From positions 1,054,001 to 1,118,000 of the forward strand of contig NZ_AP028142.1 of the NCBI RefSeq assembly GCF_030297675.1: a stretch of DNA of 64,000 nucleotides, read 5' to 3'. Shown piece by piece: positions 24,927-32,849 of this stretch (positions are counted from its first letter, which is position 1; each line of letters begins with the position of its first letter). The notes under the pieces are model-generated. The model saw only the letters and a program-made list of their open reading frames with translations. It was not told where the DNA came from and did no database searches. Both the position numbers and the translations under genes were made by a program. The DNA comes from Polynucleobacter sp. HIN11. GTDB lineage: Bacteria > Pseudomonadota > Gammaproteobacteria > Burkholderiales > Burkholderiaceae.

Positions 24927-25460
24927 ATGAAAGAAATTACCGCTCGCTTATGGGATAACCCCAAATTTGGAACCACCTATGGCAAAGGCCAATATCGCCG
25001 AGCCATCTACAACGGCACTTTGGAGGTGAGCCAACCCCGCAGTAAATATTTAGTAGATTTTGAGGAGATCGAGACCTGGTTTCACACAGCCAAAGCGCCA
25101 GTGCATGTGGGCATGACACAACGCTTGGATGAATTGCCCGTCAATGAATCCGGTGTGCTCATGAGCTGGATCTATCGCTATGAACTATCCAATAAGATTC
25201 CGGTACGCGGCTATGCGGCCTTGGATCTCAATCACCACCGCTTGATTATCGAGATCGAAGATACCGATACCCAAATCCATGAATCGTGGAACTTGGCTGT
25301 GCGCTCATGCATAGCGAGAACCCCCGGAAAACCCACTCCCACGCTGATCGCTACCAACGCTACGTTGCTAGATTCGCCTCAAAATCCCTCTACAAACGGT
25401 GCTTTTACCGGAGTGAATGCGCGAGCACTTGAGGAACTAACGCACCGCGTACAAAGCTGA
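24927..25460 (+). CDS. Hypothetical protein with possible excisionase-like HTH
   Basis: This 177-residue protein has an excellent ribosome site (AAGGAG) before ATG 24927. The first 50 residues (TYGKGQYRRAIYNGTL, then KYLVDFEEIETWF) resemble the helix-turn-wing of excisionase/MerR-like DNA-binding domains. The middle (LMSWIYRYELSNKIPVRGYAALDLNHHRLIIEIED) and C-terminus are not recognised. It sits between the iteron-like repeats and the small recombinase gene, so control of recombination or replication is a reasonable but unproven idea. Confidence 0.5.
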   Translation: MKEITARLWDNPKFGTTYGKGQYRRAIYNGTLEVSQPRSKYLVDFEEIETWFHTAKAPVHVGMTQRLDELPVNESGVLMSWIYRYELSNKIPVRGYAALDLNHHRLIIEIEDTDTQIHESWNLAVRSCIARTPGKPTPTLIATNATLLDSPQNPSTNGAFTGVNARALEELTHRVQS

Positions 25461-25482
25461 TTTGAAGCATTACTGCACAAAT

Positions 25483-25527
25483 GCCCAAAATCGTCGTCTT
25501 TTCGCCACGAAAAACGGGGTTTTGGGC
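25483..25527. other. Large imperfect hairpin, candidate terminator or origin structure
   Basis: Outer arms GCCCAAAA and TTTTGGGC enclose a second dyad, CGTCTTTTCG and CGAAAAACG, with loop CCA. No T-run follows. It lies 20 bases after the preceding gene and about 190 before the small recombinase gene, so it could be a terminator, an origin stem or a recombination site. Confidence 0.4.
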
Positions 25528-25612
25528 TAAATACTGATAGAGAAATACAGGTTAAGAAAAGTAGAGGATTCTTAATCTGTAATGCTAAGTCATTGATTCT
25601 TGGAAGGACTTT

Positions 25613-25643
25613 TTTGTCGGGCGATTTGGCTATTAGCGACAAA
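25613..25643. promoter_or_regulatory. Long-spacer variant of the island palindrome upstream of the small recombinase
   Basis: TTTGTCG (25613-25619) and CGACAAA (25637-25643) are separated by 17 bases; in the canonical sites the spacer is seven. The difference is exactly ten bases, one helical turn, so both half-sites keep their face of the helix. The right half is followed by TTCC, as in two of the left arms. Confidence 0.45.
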
Positions 25644-25714
25644 TTCCGGTCGACCTTTTATTGATAAGAAAACATACTGTAAACACACTTTTTATTTATG
25701 AAAGGACTACCAAA

Positions 25715-26281
25715 ATGGCACAAGCCAAAACCCTAACCAGCCAAGAACTCGAGCAAGTATTTGCGTATGTAGATAAGAATCGATACGCGGAACGCAATCG
25801 CGCAATTCTAGCCATGAGCTTTTACGCAGGACTGCGTGTGGCCGAGATCGCCAGCCTTCGTATGGGCGATGTCTTAAATCTCGATGGCACGATCAAGAGC
25901 GAAATCCGCCTAAGTGCAGCGCAGACCAAGGGCAAACATCCGAGAACCGTGTTTGTATCGCAGCGCTTACGGGCTGAACTGGAACGCTACATTACTACAC
26001 GCCATGTCAAGAACGCTGATGTGCCCTTCTTCCATACTGAGAATCGCTTGGGATTTACCCCAAATGGTCTTTGTGTCTGGTTCTTTCAGCTGTACAAGAA
26101 TGCCGGGATCAGTGGCGGCAGCAGTCATTCAGGAAGAAAATTCTTCATCACCACTTTGGCCAACAAAGGCATTGGTGTACGAATCTTGGCCAGCTTGGCA
26201 GGTCATAAGAATATTTCGGTTACTCAGCGATACATTGATGTCAACGATGAGCAGAAGCGGAACGCCGTTGAGTTAATTTAA
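25715..26281 (+). CDS. Small tyrosine recombinase, catalytic domain only
   Basis: This 188-residue protein from ATG 25715 (GAAAGGAC upstream) has the full catalytic set of the tyrosine recombinase family: first arginine in YAGLRVAEIASLR, lysine in TKGKHPR, HxxR in SHSGRKFFIT, histidine in LAGHKNIS and nucleophile tyrosine in TQRYIDV. There is no N-terminal core-binding domain, so its size is like FimB/FimE invertases or plasmid resolvases. It may invert a segment, resolve multimers or help excise the island. Its end overlaps by nine bases the end of the gene on the other strand. Confidence 0.85.
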   Translation: MAQAKTLTSQELEQVFAYVDKNRYAERNRAILAMSFYAGLRVAEIASLRMGDVLNLDGTIKSEIRLSAAQTKGKHPRTVFVSQRLRAELERYITTRHVKNADVPFFHTENRLGFTPNGLCVWFFQLYKNAGISGGSSHSGRKFFITTLANKGIGVRILASLAGHKNISVTQRYIDVNDEQKRNAVELI

Positions 26282-27124
26282 TTTCTTCTTTCTGCCTTTG
26301 ACCAATTTAGATGGGTCTATGAATTTCATGTAATTGTCTCCATTTCTTTCAGCATCACGCATTGTAGAAAAGAGGTTTTTGTAAAAATTTACATAGAATT
26401 TATTTAAAAATCGGTAATCAAAAGCTAAGCCAGTATCAATTTTATCTAAGCTGGGAAAATTGCCCCTAGCCGCATTCTCAGCAATCCAATACGCTTCCTT
26501 CAAAGTCTTGCTGGTTAAGATATTGAGATAAATTTTATTATCTTCTGAATCAGGAGTTTGCTCCAGATCCTCTTGTGAAAAGTTTTTAAATTTTTTGCTC
26601 AAATTGCAGAATAAAGCTAATGTCCAATTCTGCTCTTTTTTTACCTTATTCAAAAAGAACTCAGCTTTAGCTGTAACAATGTAATGTCTGAGATGCAACG
26701 AATGAGCGGTAATTTTATTATTCAGCAATCTTACACCATCAAATTCAACTTTATCATGTTGAACTTTTATGCGATCCACTAACTCGGTAAATTGCTTTAT
26801 TAACTCATCCTTGCTAAGTCTAGTATCGATAGTAAATGCTAAATTTGTGCCGCCAGCCCTTTCAAAAATTTTGCAACCAACGTCGTTCCACCAAAAAATG
26901 TAATTAGAATCAAATACATTTCCAAATTTTTTAAAATTTTCCAATACCAAATCAAAGTCTTTTGGTGTTGCTTCAGAATTAATTTCTAGCCCTTTTATTA
27001 ATTTTTTATAAGCCAATTGATAACTAGGGCTAATTTGCAAAAATTTATAGAAGAAATCATGCCTAAAGGTGCCATATTGGCCAATTTCTTTCCAGCCCTC
27101 ACCAAAAGGTTGTAGTTTTTTCAT
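26273..27124 (-). CDS. Hypothetical AT-rich gene of the mobile-element core
   Basis: This 283-residue protein is markedly richer in Lys, Asn, Phe and Ile than its neighbours, and the gene is AT-rich, pointing to a separate origin. The start (GWKEIGQYGTFRHDFFYKFL, then SPSYQLAYKKL) faintly resembles the WxxxxxY...FLxxSPxY opening of DUF2285/DUF6499-type plasmid proteins. No catalytic motif is visible in the rest, which is mostly helical and ends in a basic KGRKKK tail. It converges with the small recombinase gene. Confidence 0.55.
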   Translation of the reverse strand: MKKLQPFGEGWKEIGQYGTFRHDFFYKFLQISPSYQLAYKKLIKGLEINSEATPKDFDLVLENFKKFGNVFDSNYIFWWNDVGCKIFERAGGTNLAFTIDTRLSKDELIKQFTELVDRIKVQHDKVEFDGVRLLNNKITAHSLHLRHYIVTAKAEFFLNKVKKEQNWTLALFCNLSKKFKNFSQEDLEQTPDSEDNKIYLNILTSKTLKEAYWIAENAARGNFPSLDKIDTGLAFDYRFLNKFYVNFYKNLFSTMRDAERNGDNYMKFIDPSKLVKGRKKKLN

Positions 27125-27244
27125 AATTTTGCTTATACAAATTGGCTACATATCCATTTTATATAAGTGCATTCATTGAATGTTAAGAGCCAAATTACAC
27201 CATCAACTACACCGCTCTTTAACAACTTGTTTACTTCATGACTG

Positions 27245-27262
27245 TTTGTCGGGTTTCCCGAC
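27245..27262. promoter_or_regulatory. Island palindrome upstream of the AAA+ operon
   Basis: TTTGTCGGGTTTCCCGAC lies 58 bases before the start codon of the gene at 27321. It is the same sequence as at the ends of the left attachment arms, here in a promoter position, which suggests an operator. Confidence 0.5.
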
Positions 27263-27320
27263 TTTGGTGGTTTCTTGGTTTTAAAGAAACCGTTTTTTCT
27301 TATTGATTAAGGAGGATCCT

Positions 27321-28115
27321 ATGGATCAAACCCTGGAAGTACCTAAAGTGGCCACCGATACCACTCCCAAACTGTCGGTACGAGTTGGTGATAAGACCAA
27401 GCATGAAATCAAGACTGCTTTTGACGGTCTGATTTCTGAACGCAAAAGCTGGGAGCAAAACGAGTACGCTCGTAGCAACCAGAAGCTATATGAGATTTTC
27501 CAAAAATGCTACGCCCTCTATTTGGAGATGAAAGGCGTAACCGCGGAGAAGCTCGCACTCAAGCGAGCATTTAACGCCTATTGCACGGATAACGGGGTCA
27601 CATACAAAGACTCGACGCATTTGATGGTCAAAATCTGCCGCGTGGTATTTGGCAGTAATGATCGTCGCAGGATATCTGCTTATGCAACGGCTCTACGAAT
27701 TGCGGACGAACAGCTGGTTCCATCGTCTGGAATTCCAGAGTACTTTCGCAATGCCGGTGGCTTTGAAGAGGTTCGACGCACAAAGAGCCCCAACGGCCTC
27801 ACTCTTGAAGCCAAAAAGACTCAAGGTTTGGCATTAATGAGTGCTCCCAGCCTGGGCATGCTTCACAACGACAGCTTGAATGCGGTGTTTGATGAGGCGG
27901 CCTATGAGGGTGCGGTGCTATTGATGTCAACCCGTGAGCCCGATGGTAGCTTTCAGATCAAGTATGTGTTGCAAAACGGTAGCCTCATTACCAACGCTTT
28001 GGTGCATTTGGTCACGCTCGATAAAGAGCAACAAGCCAAGCGCAAAGCTGAGCAAGAGGCTGCTAATGATGCAAGTGTGCGGGATCAGGCAGTTCAACAG
28101 GCAGTCAATGCCTAA
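27321..28115 (+). CDS. Hypothetical protein, first gene of the AAA+ operon
   Basis: This 264-residue protein starts at ATG 27321 behind a near-perfect ribosome site (AAGGAGG). I do not recognise a family. It opens with a helical region (KHEIKTAFDGLISERKSWEQNEY) and has a basic middle (VKICRVVFGSNDRRRISAYATALRIA) that could touch DNA. A beta-rich part (EGAVLLMSTREPDGSFQIKYVLQNG) and a charged C-terminal helix follow. Position before an AAA+ ATPase gene in a recombinase-bearing element suggests a replication or partition role, for example an initiator. Confidence 0.55.
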   Translation: MDQTLEVPKVATDTTPKLSVRVGDKTKHEIKTAFDGLISERKSWEQNEYARSNQKLYEIFQKCYALYLEMKGVTAEKLALKRAFNAYCTDNGVTYKDSTHLMVKICRVVFGSNDRRRISAYATALRIADEQLVPSSGIPEYFRNAGGFEEVRRTKSPNGLTLEAKKTQGLALMSAPSLGMLHNDSLNAVFDEAAYEGAVLLMSTREPDGSFQIKYVLQNGSLITNALVHLVTLDKEQQAKRKAEQEAANDASVRDQAVQQAVNA

Positions 28116-28176
28116 TTAACCGCGGTGTAACTGTAGGTCATGGAGTAAGCAAGTTAGCCATACAAAGGAGAAAACT

Positions 28177-28899
28177 ATGGCACTTGTAATACCAAAACCG
28201 GTCAAGCCGGATGATTTTGTCCTCCAAAAGGTCACTCGTGATCGCTTGGAGTACCTGATCGATGGCACTATTAACTTTCCAGCCAATGGGGTCTGCGGAA
28301 TCATTCTGTATGGCCTTTATGGGACTGGCAAAACGACCATGGCTGAACTACTGCCAGGATGGCTGGAAACCGCAAAAATCACTGATTTTCTTCAGTCAGG
28401 AACCGCTGGTCAAATTGTAGATACCACCCAACCCTACTATCAATACCTGGCTTGTGCGCAAGGGCAAAACGGTACACAGATGATCACTCAAATCCAATCC
28501 AGTGCATCGTTTGTAAGTTTGAACACTAGCAATTTGCACTATGTGATCTTGGATGAGTTTGATCTTTTGACTACTGCTGCCATTGCTTCGCTTAAGTCCA
28601 TCATGAATCGCAAGGATGTGGTGTTTATTTTTACCACCAACAATCTCGACAAGATTGACAAGGGAGTTTTAAACCGCTCAATTTTGCTAGATCTCAATGC
28701 AGCACCAACACCTGATTGGGTTGCCAAGATTAACAGTATCTATCAAAGCAACGGGTTAAGCATTCCTGCCAGCTCGGCTATTGCTGGAATTGTTGCAGCT
28801 GGAAAAGGATCGGCTAGAACCATCTTTACCGATCTTGATATAGCTGAATCCAAGCGAAACAAGACGGCCCCTCAACCTGAATCGACGAATATCAATTGA
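28177..28899 (+). CDS. AAA+ ATPase, clamp-loader-like
   Basis: This 240-residue protein has the AAA+ core: Walker A GLYGTGKTT at about residue 48, Walker B YVILDEFDLL, sensor 1 FIFTTNNLDKID and an arginine in GVLNRS placed like the arginine finger. Motif spacing is closest to small clamp-loader subunits (RFC, T4 gp44 type) rather than to IstB or Zot proteins. It follows the unknown gene by 61 bases and has its own ribosome site (AAAGGAG). In a mobile element such an enzyme could load a clamp or helicase; the partner is unknown. Confidence 0.7.
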   Translation: MALVIPKPVKPDDFVLQKVTRDRLEYLIDGTINFPANGVCGIILYGLYGTGKTTMAELLPGWLETAKITDFLQSGTAGQIVDTTQPYYQYLACAQGQNGTQMITQIQSSASFVSLNTSNLHYVILDEFDLLTTAAIASLKSIMNRKDVVFIFTTNNLDKIDKGVLNRSILLDLNAAPTPDWVAKINSIYQSNGLSIPASSAIAGIVAAGKGSARTIFTDLDIAESKRNKTAPQPESTNIN

Positions 28900-28910
28900 A
28901 AGGATTTTTT

Positions 28911-29102
28911 ATGTCAAAGAAAATAAAAAACAATGTGGTTTGGGTTGATTTCAAATCCAAGCGTGCGTATGACCTGAGCCGATTAGGTCATCCTGAAGTA
29001 TCCAAACAACCGGTACCTTATCTTTGCAAGCCACGGAATGCTATCCAAGCTAGGAAAGATGGGGCTCAAGAAATTCCGCGAAAGGAAATCCATTATGAGT
29101 GA
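28911..29102 (+). CDS. Small hypothetical protein
   Basis: This is a basic 63-residue protein beginning MSKKIKNNVVWVDFKSKRAYDLSRLG, with ribosome site GAAAGGA before ATG 28911. It starts 11 bases after the AAA+ gene and its stop overlaps the start of the next gene by eight bases, so translation is coupled. No family recognised. Confidence 0.5.
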   Translation: MSKKIKNNVVWVDFKSKRAYDLSRLGHPEVSKQPVPYLCKPRNAIQARKDGAQEIPRKEIHYE

Positions 29103-29454
29103 TATTTATATTGGCGTATATGTGCACCCAAATAAGATGCAGAAAGTTCTTGGTAGATGGCCTTGGCGCTTAAATAACGATTTAAGCGCTCGTCTACGGC
29201 ATATTGGCTATTCACAAAAAATACCAAAATCAAGAAAGCGTCAGCTTATGAAATTTTATCTTGTGACAAAAGATGAATTTGAGCAATTTACCAACCCATC
29301 ATCACGTACTTTTTATAAACTCAAGCACGATGTAGATATTGACCCTAAACTAGCTATCGAAAAACAGGTGATGAAAAAAGTTATAGATGATGCAAATAAG
29401 AATTATGAAAAAGAATTGGATGCGGAATTAAAAAAAACAGTGAGTTTTGTTTAA
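29095..29454 (+). CDS. Hypothetical protein, last gene of the AAA+ operon
   Basis: This 119-residue protein from ATG 29095 (AAAGGAAA upstream) begins MSDIYIGVYVHPNKMQKVLGRW, followed by LSARLRHIGYSQKIPKSRKRQLMKFYLV and a charged helical tail (KVIDDANKNYEKELDAELKK). It is unrecognised; the basic first half could bind nucleic acid. Its end overlaps by four bases the end of the integrase gene on the other strand. Confidence 0.5.
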   Translation: MSDIYIGVYVHPNKMQKVLGRWPWRLNNDLSARLRHIGYSQKIPKSRKRQLMKFYLVTKDEFEQFTNPSSRTFYKLKHDVDIDPKLAIEKQVMKKVIDDANKNYEKELDAELKKTVSFV

Positions 29455-30674
29455 GCCAACCGCTCAGCACAAATCAAAGGAGTCAACTTTGAGTAATGCT
29501 TTTCCAGCATCATGACCGAAGTACCCATCTGCCTAGCCACGGTGTGGATATCCACACCAGTGGCCAAGGCTTGGGTGGCATAGGTATGGCGTAGGCTATA
29601 TAAGGTGCGGATTTGATTGGTCTGGGGATCACGCAATAACTCAGCATCCTCTAACAAGCGTCGAAATACCCCATGCAGGCTGTAAGGCTGATCTCCCGCA
29701 GGGAACACAAACACTTTACGATCCAAGCCTGCCGCAATCAGTTGATCTAGGGATTGGTAAGGCAATTGTTGCCAACGCATGAGCCTTTCCAGCGTCGCAA
29801 TTAAGGACGCTCTGGCAATCAAGTGGCGTGGACCCGTTTTACCCGATACCCAGATTTTCAAGTATTGTTCCGCCCCTGCTCGGTGCCATTGGATGTCCTT
29901 CCAGCGGATGGGCATGGATTCGGTACCCTGTCGGATGCCGGTATACAGCAAGAACTCCACATAACAGCGACATAATCTGGCCATGTCATGAAAGCGTTGG
30001 GTTCGTCCGGCTCGTCGTTGAACTTCCCACCTGGGCATAAAGGCCAACAGGTGATCTACTTCCTCGGCACTGAAACTGGGTCTAGATTGAGATCGATCCC
30101 CTGCCACATTCAAGGTCACAGGTTTGGCAAAGCGGTTGAGTAAGCCGTTGTTACTGGCTCGCGCCATAATCCGATTAAAGGTCGTGGCGTGATGGCGCTG
30201 TGTGCTGAATCGAGGCACACGTCCCATTTGGGCGATTCGCCACGAATCAAATTCATCCACTTGGCTTTGCTGGATATTGGCCACAGGCAAGCTACCAAAG
30301 AATGGAATCAGATAGTGCTCAAGCACATAGACATGATCCCGAACGCTTTGGCGATTCTTTGCAGTGGTCAACTGATTCCGCAAAGATTCCAGTTCTTCCG
30401 TGGCCAACCATGCAAAAGTTCTTGTTCTGCAAGCCTCTTCACTGGCATAGCGTTCATGGATACGGTGATGCAGCTCAATGGCTCGGGTACTGGCTTCAGC
30501 CACTTGATCACTGGCAGTGGTACCAGAAAACCATGAGCCGTTGTCCAGTCGAAAACGGCATTGCCATTGAGCACTATTAGCTCTTTTATATAAGACGATG
30601 GCACCATCAAGGAGCGAGATAGTTCGAGATTGGGTGGTAGCAGCTTGATTGAATAGATATTGAAGATTGTTCAC
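29451..30674 (-). CDS. int: Tyrosine-type site-specific integrase
   Basis: This 407-residue integrase has an N-terminal arm-binding-like part (LDGAIVLYKRANSAQWQCRFRLDNGSW), a core-binding SAM-like domain (about 110-200) and a catalytic domain. The arginine is in LLYTGIRQGTE, the lysine in VSGKTGPRHL, HxxR in YSLRHTYATQ and the nucleophile in LEKHYSKLTP. It is the best candidate for the enzyme acting on the tRNA-Arg site: it is the only full-length integrase in the island and lies about 1.8 kb from the attachment copy at 32522. A copy of the island palindrome lies 67 bases upstream of its start. Confidence 0.9.
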   Translation of the reverse strand: MNNLQYLFNQAATTQSRTISLLDGAIVLYKRANSAQWQCRFRLDNGSWFSGTTASDQVAEASTRAIELHHRIHERYASEEACRTRTFAWLATEELESLRNQLTTAKNRQSVRDHVYVLEHYLIPFFGSLPVANIQQSQVDEFDSWRIAQMGRVPRFSTQRHHATTFNRIMARASNNGLLNRFAKPVTLNVAGDRSQSRPSFSAEEVDHLLAFMPRWEVQRRAGRTQRFHDMARLCRCYVEFLLYTGIRQGTESMPIRWKDIQWHRAGAEQYLKIWVSGKTGPRHLIARASLIATLERLMRWQQLPYQSLDQLIAAGLDRKVFVFPAGDQPYSLHGVFRRLLEDAELLRDPQTNQIRTLYSLRHTYATQALATGVDIHTVARQMGTSVMMLEKHYSKLTPLICAERLA

Positions 30675-30740
30675 GGGCAGCGTCCTCGAAATAGACGCTC
30701 GTTAGCTTAACTTCAGATTTGAGTTTCAGCGACCGGGCTT

Positions 30741-30759
30741 TTTGTCGGGAAAACCGACA
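30741..30759. promoter_or_regulatory. Island palindrome upstream of the integrase gene
   Basis: TTTGTCGGGAAAACCGACA lies 67 bases before the integrase start codon. It is identical to the end of the right attachment arms. In this position it could be an operator coupling integrase expression to occupancy of the attachment arms. Confidence 0.55.
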
Positions 30760-30839
30760 TTCAGAAAATATTGATTCTTATGCCTTGAATATCACATCAG
30801 TATGCCTCGCCCCTCCTACCATAAATCAAATTCATCAAA

Positions 30840-31682
30840 TCACATGGGTTTCTCAAAAACTCCCAATATGGACGTCCCCCACGGAAACGAAAGTTGGTGA
30901 CCTAATGGAGTTTCTGCATAAAACACAGCTTTAAGGGCATTATTAATAATGGGATGAGGCGTCTTGTACTCTTCTTTATAGAGTTTTGCCATTTGCTCCA
31001 CATTAAGCTCTTTGGGGCGGGTTTTGCGCGATAGCCAGTACAGCGGACTGAGGAAGAACATAAAGTAGCGGGTATCTTTGAGGATTAACCCACTATTCTT
31101 TGCGAGTTCCTGATACTTTCGTTTGTCATAGCGACGCACGTGCTTTACAAACTCATCGTTGTACGACCAAAAGAAGTCAAGCGCTGGGGTCGCCACAAAT
31201 AGCTTGCCACCAGGCTTTAGTGCTTTAGCCGCTTCCCGCATCACAGTGACATCATCTGGGCAATGCTCAATTACATCCAATAAGTAAGCCGTATTCCACT
31301 GCTCCTGCATTTGTAAATCCATCAGGTCAACGTGATACAGGTCCACATCCTCATCTAATACCCCTTTGGCATTGAGGAGCGCTACCCGGGAAGAATCCGC
31401 CAGCGCCAAATCGGTTAATCGATTAGGGATTGTTTGAGTAAGGTATTGCACCCAGCCGCCACATCCCCCACCCAAATCAATGGCTGAGAAGTTTTCTGAT
31501 GCTTGATGACGCTTTAATGACTCTAATAAAAAACGATGGCGCCCTAGATACCAAAAATGCTTGGATTGCATTTCAAATAAATGAGCAAACTGATCTTCAA
31601 CAAATTCATCATTGCGGTGCGTTACTGGTTTTTGTGGCACATAAATGCCATCGCTATCTTGGTAATACATAAACATCCCCAT
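30840..31682 (-). CDS. Class I SAM-dependent methyltransferase, copy 2
   Basis: This is a near-identical copy of the enzyme at 6219-7064, with the same SAM motif DLGGGCGGWVQYL and LLDVIEHCPDD. Changes are mostly conservative (for example IKQ to MRE in the region after VTV, GHH to GHQ near the end). I set the start at ATG 31682 by analogy with copy 1. The frame stays open to 31751 only because the hairpin base changes remove the TAG of copy 1. Substrate unknown. It lies between the integrase and the attachment repeat of element B. Confidence 0.75.
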   Translation of the reverse strand: MGMFMYYQDSDGIYVPQKPVTHRNDEFVEDQFAHLFEMQSKHFWYLGRHRFLLESLKRHQASENFSAIDLGGGCGGWVQYLTQTIPNRLTDLALADSSRVALLNAKGVLDEDVDLYHVDLMDLQMQEQWNTAYLLDVIEHCPDDVTVMREAAKALKPGGKLFVATPALDFFWSYNDEFVKHVRRYDKRKYQELAKNSGLILKDTRYFMFFLSPLYWLSRKTRPKELNVEQMAKLYKEEYKTPHPIINNALKAVFYAETPLGHQLSFPWGTSILGVFEKPM

Positions 31683-31691
31683 ACCGATTTC

Positions 31692-31764
31692 GCACCCTAT
31701 TCGGTGCAGAACTTGGTTTCGTGAGAAACCGCCCAGAATGGAGGTGAACAACCCGCTAAGGGTT
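31692..31764 (-). promoter_or_regulatory. Cluster of hairpins upstream of the methyltransferase, copy 2
   Basis: Stems are GCACC/GGTGC (31692-31707), GGTTTC-GTGA-GAAACC (31715-31730), CGCC/GGTG with one G-T wobble, and AACCC/GGGTT (31750-31764). Against copy 1 the first stem shows two base-pair swaps (T-A to C-G, G-C to C-G), each changed on both sides, while the second and fourth stems are identical. Confidence 0.55.
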
Positions 31765-31830
31765 TAAGGCAATGAAATGTATTTTTTAGAGGTTGCCACC
31801 AACCATTGGCTTACCTGAAGCGGTAAGCGC

Positions 31831-32229
31831 TTAGATGAAGTGGCGATGAGGTGGCGCTAAGGCCGGGGGTGGAAACTTGGGGTTAAGAAATGAAAACGGG
31901 ACCAATAAGGTCTTGGCAAACGAAACGCGCCGAATAAAGGGTCGATCTTTTAAGACTAAAAGGACGACTGCAACAAAGGCAACCACAAAAGTGGTGTCGA
32001 GAAAATGCTTACGCGCATCTGGAACAGTCACTGCATATGAATCCGGGGTTGGCTCAGGACTGCCATCATCTAAGAGTCGCGCACTATCAAATGCGCTCAA
32101 ACCCGACATATGAAATCCTGAATCGTTATCTCCAGCGATATGCGCATGTAAGAACGGAGACATGCACTTGAGGAAAATTCCCAAGAACAAGAAAACTATT
32201 AGAGTCGATCGATTGAATTTAAAACGCAT
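31831..32229 (-). CDS. Small membrane-anchored protein of unknown function, copy 2
   Basis: This 132-residue protein differs from copy 1 at four positions, three of them in the N-terminal signal region. It has the same two hydrophobic segments, HAH and FHM histidines and PPHRHFI end. It is upstream of methyltransferase copy 2 on the same strand, as in copy 1, so the two genes form a fixed pair. Confidence 0.6.
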   Translation of the reverse strand: MRFKFNRSTLIVFLFLGIFLKCMSPFLHAHIAGDNDSGFHMSGLSAFDSARLLDDGSPEPTPDSYAVTVPDARKHFLDTTFVVAFVAVVLLVLKDRPFIRRVSFAKTLLVPFSFLNPKFPPPALAPPHRHFI

Positions 32230-32367
32230 TCCTATATTTTAACTGGAACTAAAAACTTGAATAACCACTATAAAAATTGGTTTTTGGGCATTTGAATCGA
32301 TAAGCAATTTCTATAAATTAGAAAGATCATTGCATGCCATCCATCGAGTGGTCTGCCCACTAGGCAG

Positions 32368-32714
32368 TTGTCTGGTTTCCCGACAAATTCCACAATCCAC
32401 CACTAGATGCCAGTAGTCACGTGGATCCCACCCAGTATCACCGCCCCACTCTCATCGGTCTGATAGGCAACCAATCTAGATCGCAATCGGCCCAATCAAT
32501 CCATTAGACAATTGCCTTAATTGGCCTGCCCAGCAGGAGTCGAACCTGCGACCTACGGCTTAGAAGGGCTGGCAAATCTGCGGAACACAATGTTCGACAA
32601 TGGCTTGCAGTGCCCTGATTCGGGTGTTCGTCGAAACACCGAGTGCCATGGAGTTGGATGGGACCTCGTGTAGGTGGTCATGGTATCTTCAGGCGTTTGT
32701 CGGGAAAACCGACA
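32368..32714. mobile_element. Attachment-site repeat: left arm, tRNA-Arg 3' fragment, right arm
   Basis: The left arm (32368-32521) starts with a one-base variant of the palindrome (TTGTCTGGTTTCCCGACAAA). The core (32522-32567) is the exact 46-base tRNA-Arg 3' end. The right arm ends with TTTGTCGGGAAAACCGACA at 32696-32714. The 137-base distance from CTTAGAAGG to the palindrome equals that at 11909-12046. It separates elements B and C and fills most of the gene-free stretch 32230-32849. Confidence 0.8.
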
Positions 32715-32849
32715 GCTTTAAGCACCCATTGATCACTAAGATACTCCTTATTAAGCTAGTAAAATCCTCATTTAGGGTGATAAATATGTCGTGTGAGCTT
32801 AGATAATCAACCCAATGCTTAAAATTTTCTTTAATTCCTTGGGAAATTA

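Larger units (their letters stand above)
30848..32229 (-). repeat. Large direct repeat, copy 2 (methyltransferase plus small membrane protein)
   Basis: It is the partner of 6227-7611 in the same orientation. Both genes and the hairpin spacer are present and intact in both copies, so each copy appears to be kept under selection or to be recently duplicated. Confidence 0.85.

Noticed and set aside
28177..28899. AAA+ protein as an IstB transposition helper or a filamentous-phage Zot protein
   Set aside because: No adjacent transposase gene, no membrane segment, and motif spacing is closer to clamp-loader subunits.
31683..31751. N-terminal extension of methyltransferase copy 2
   Set aside because: The extra 23 codons read through the hairpin region, and copy 1 has an in-frame stop at the matching place, so translation most likely starts at 31682 or slightly later.
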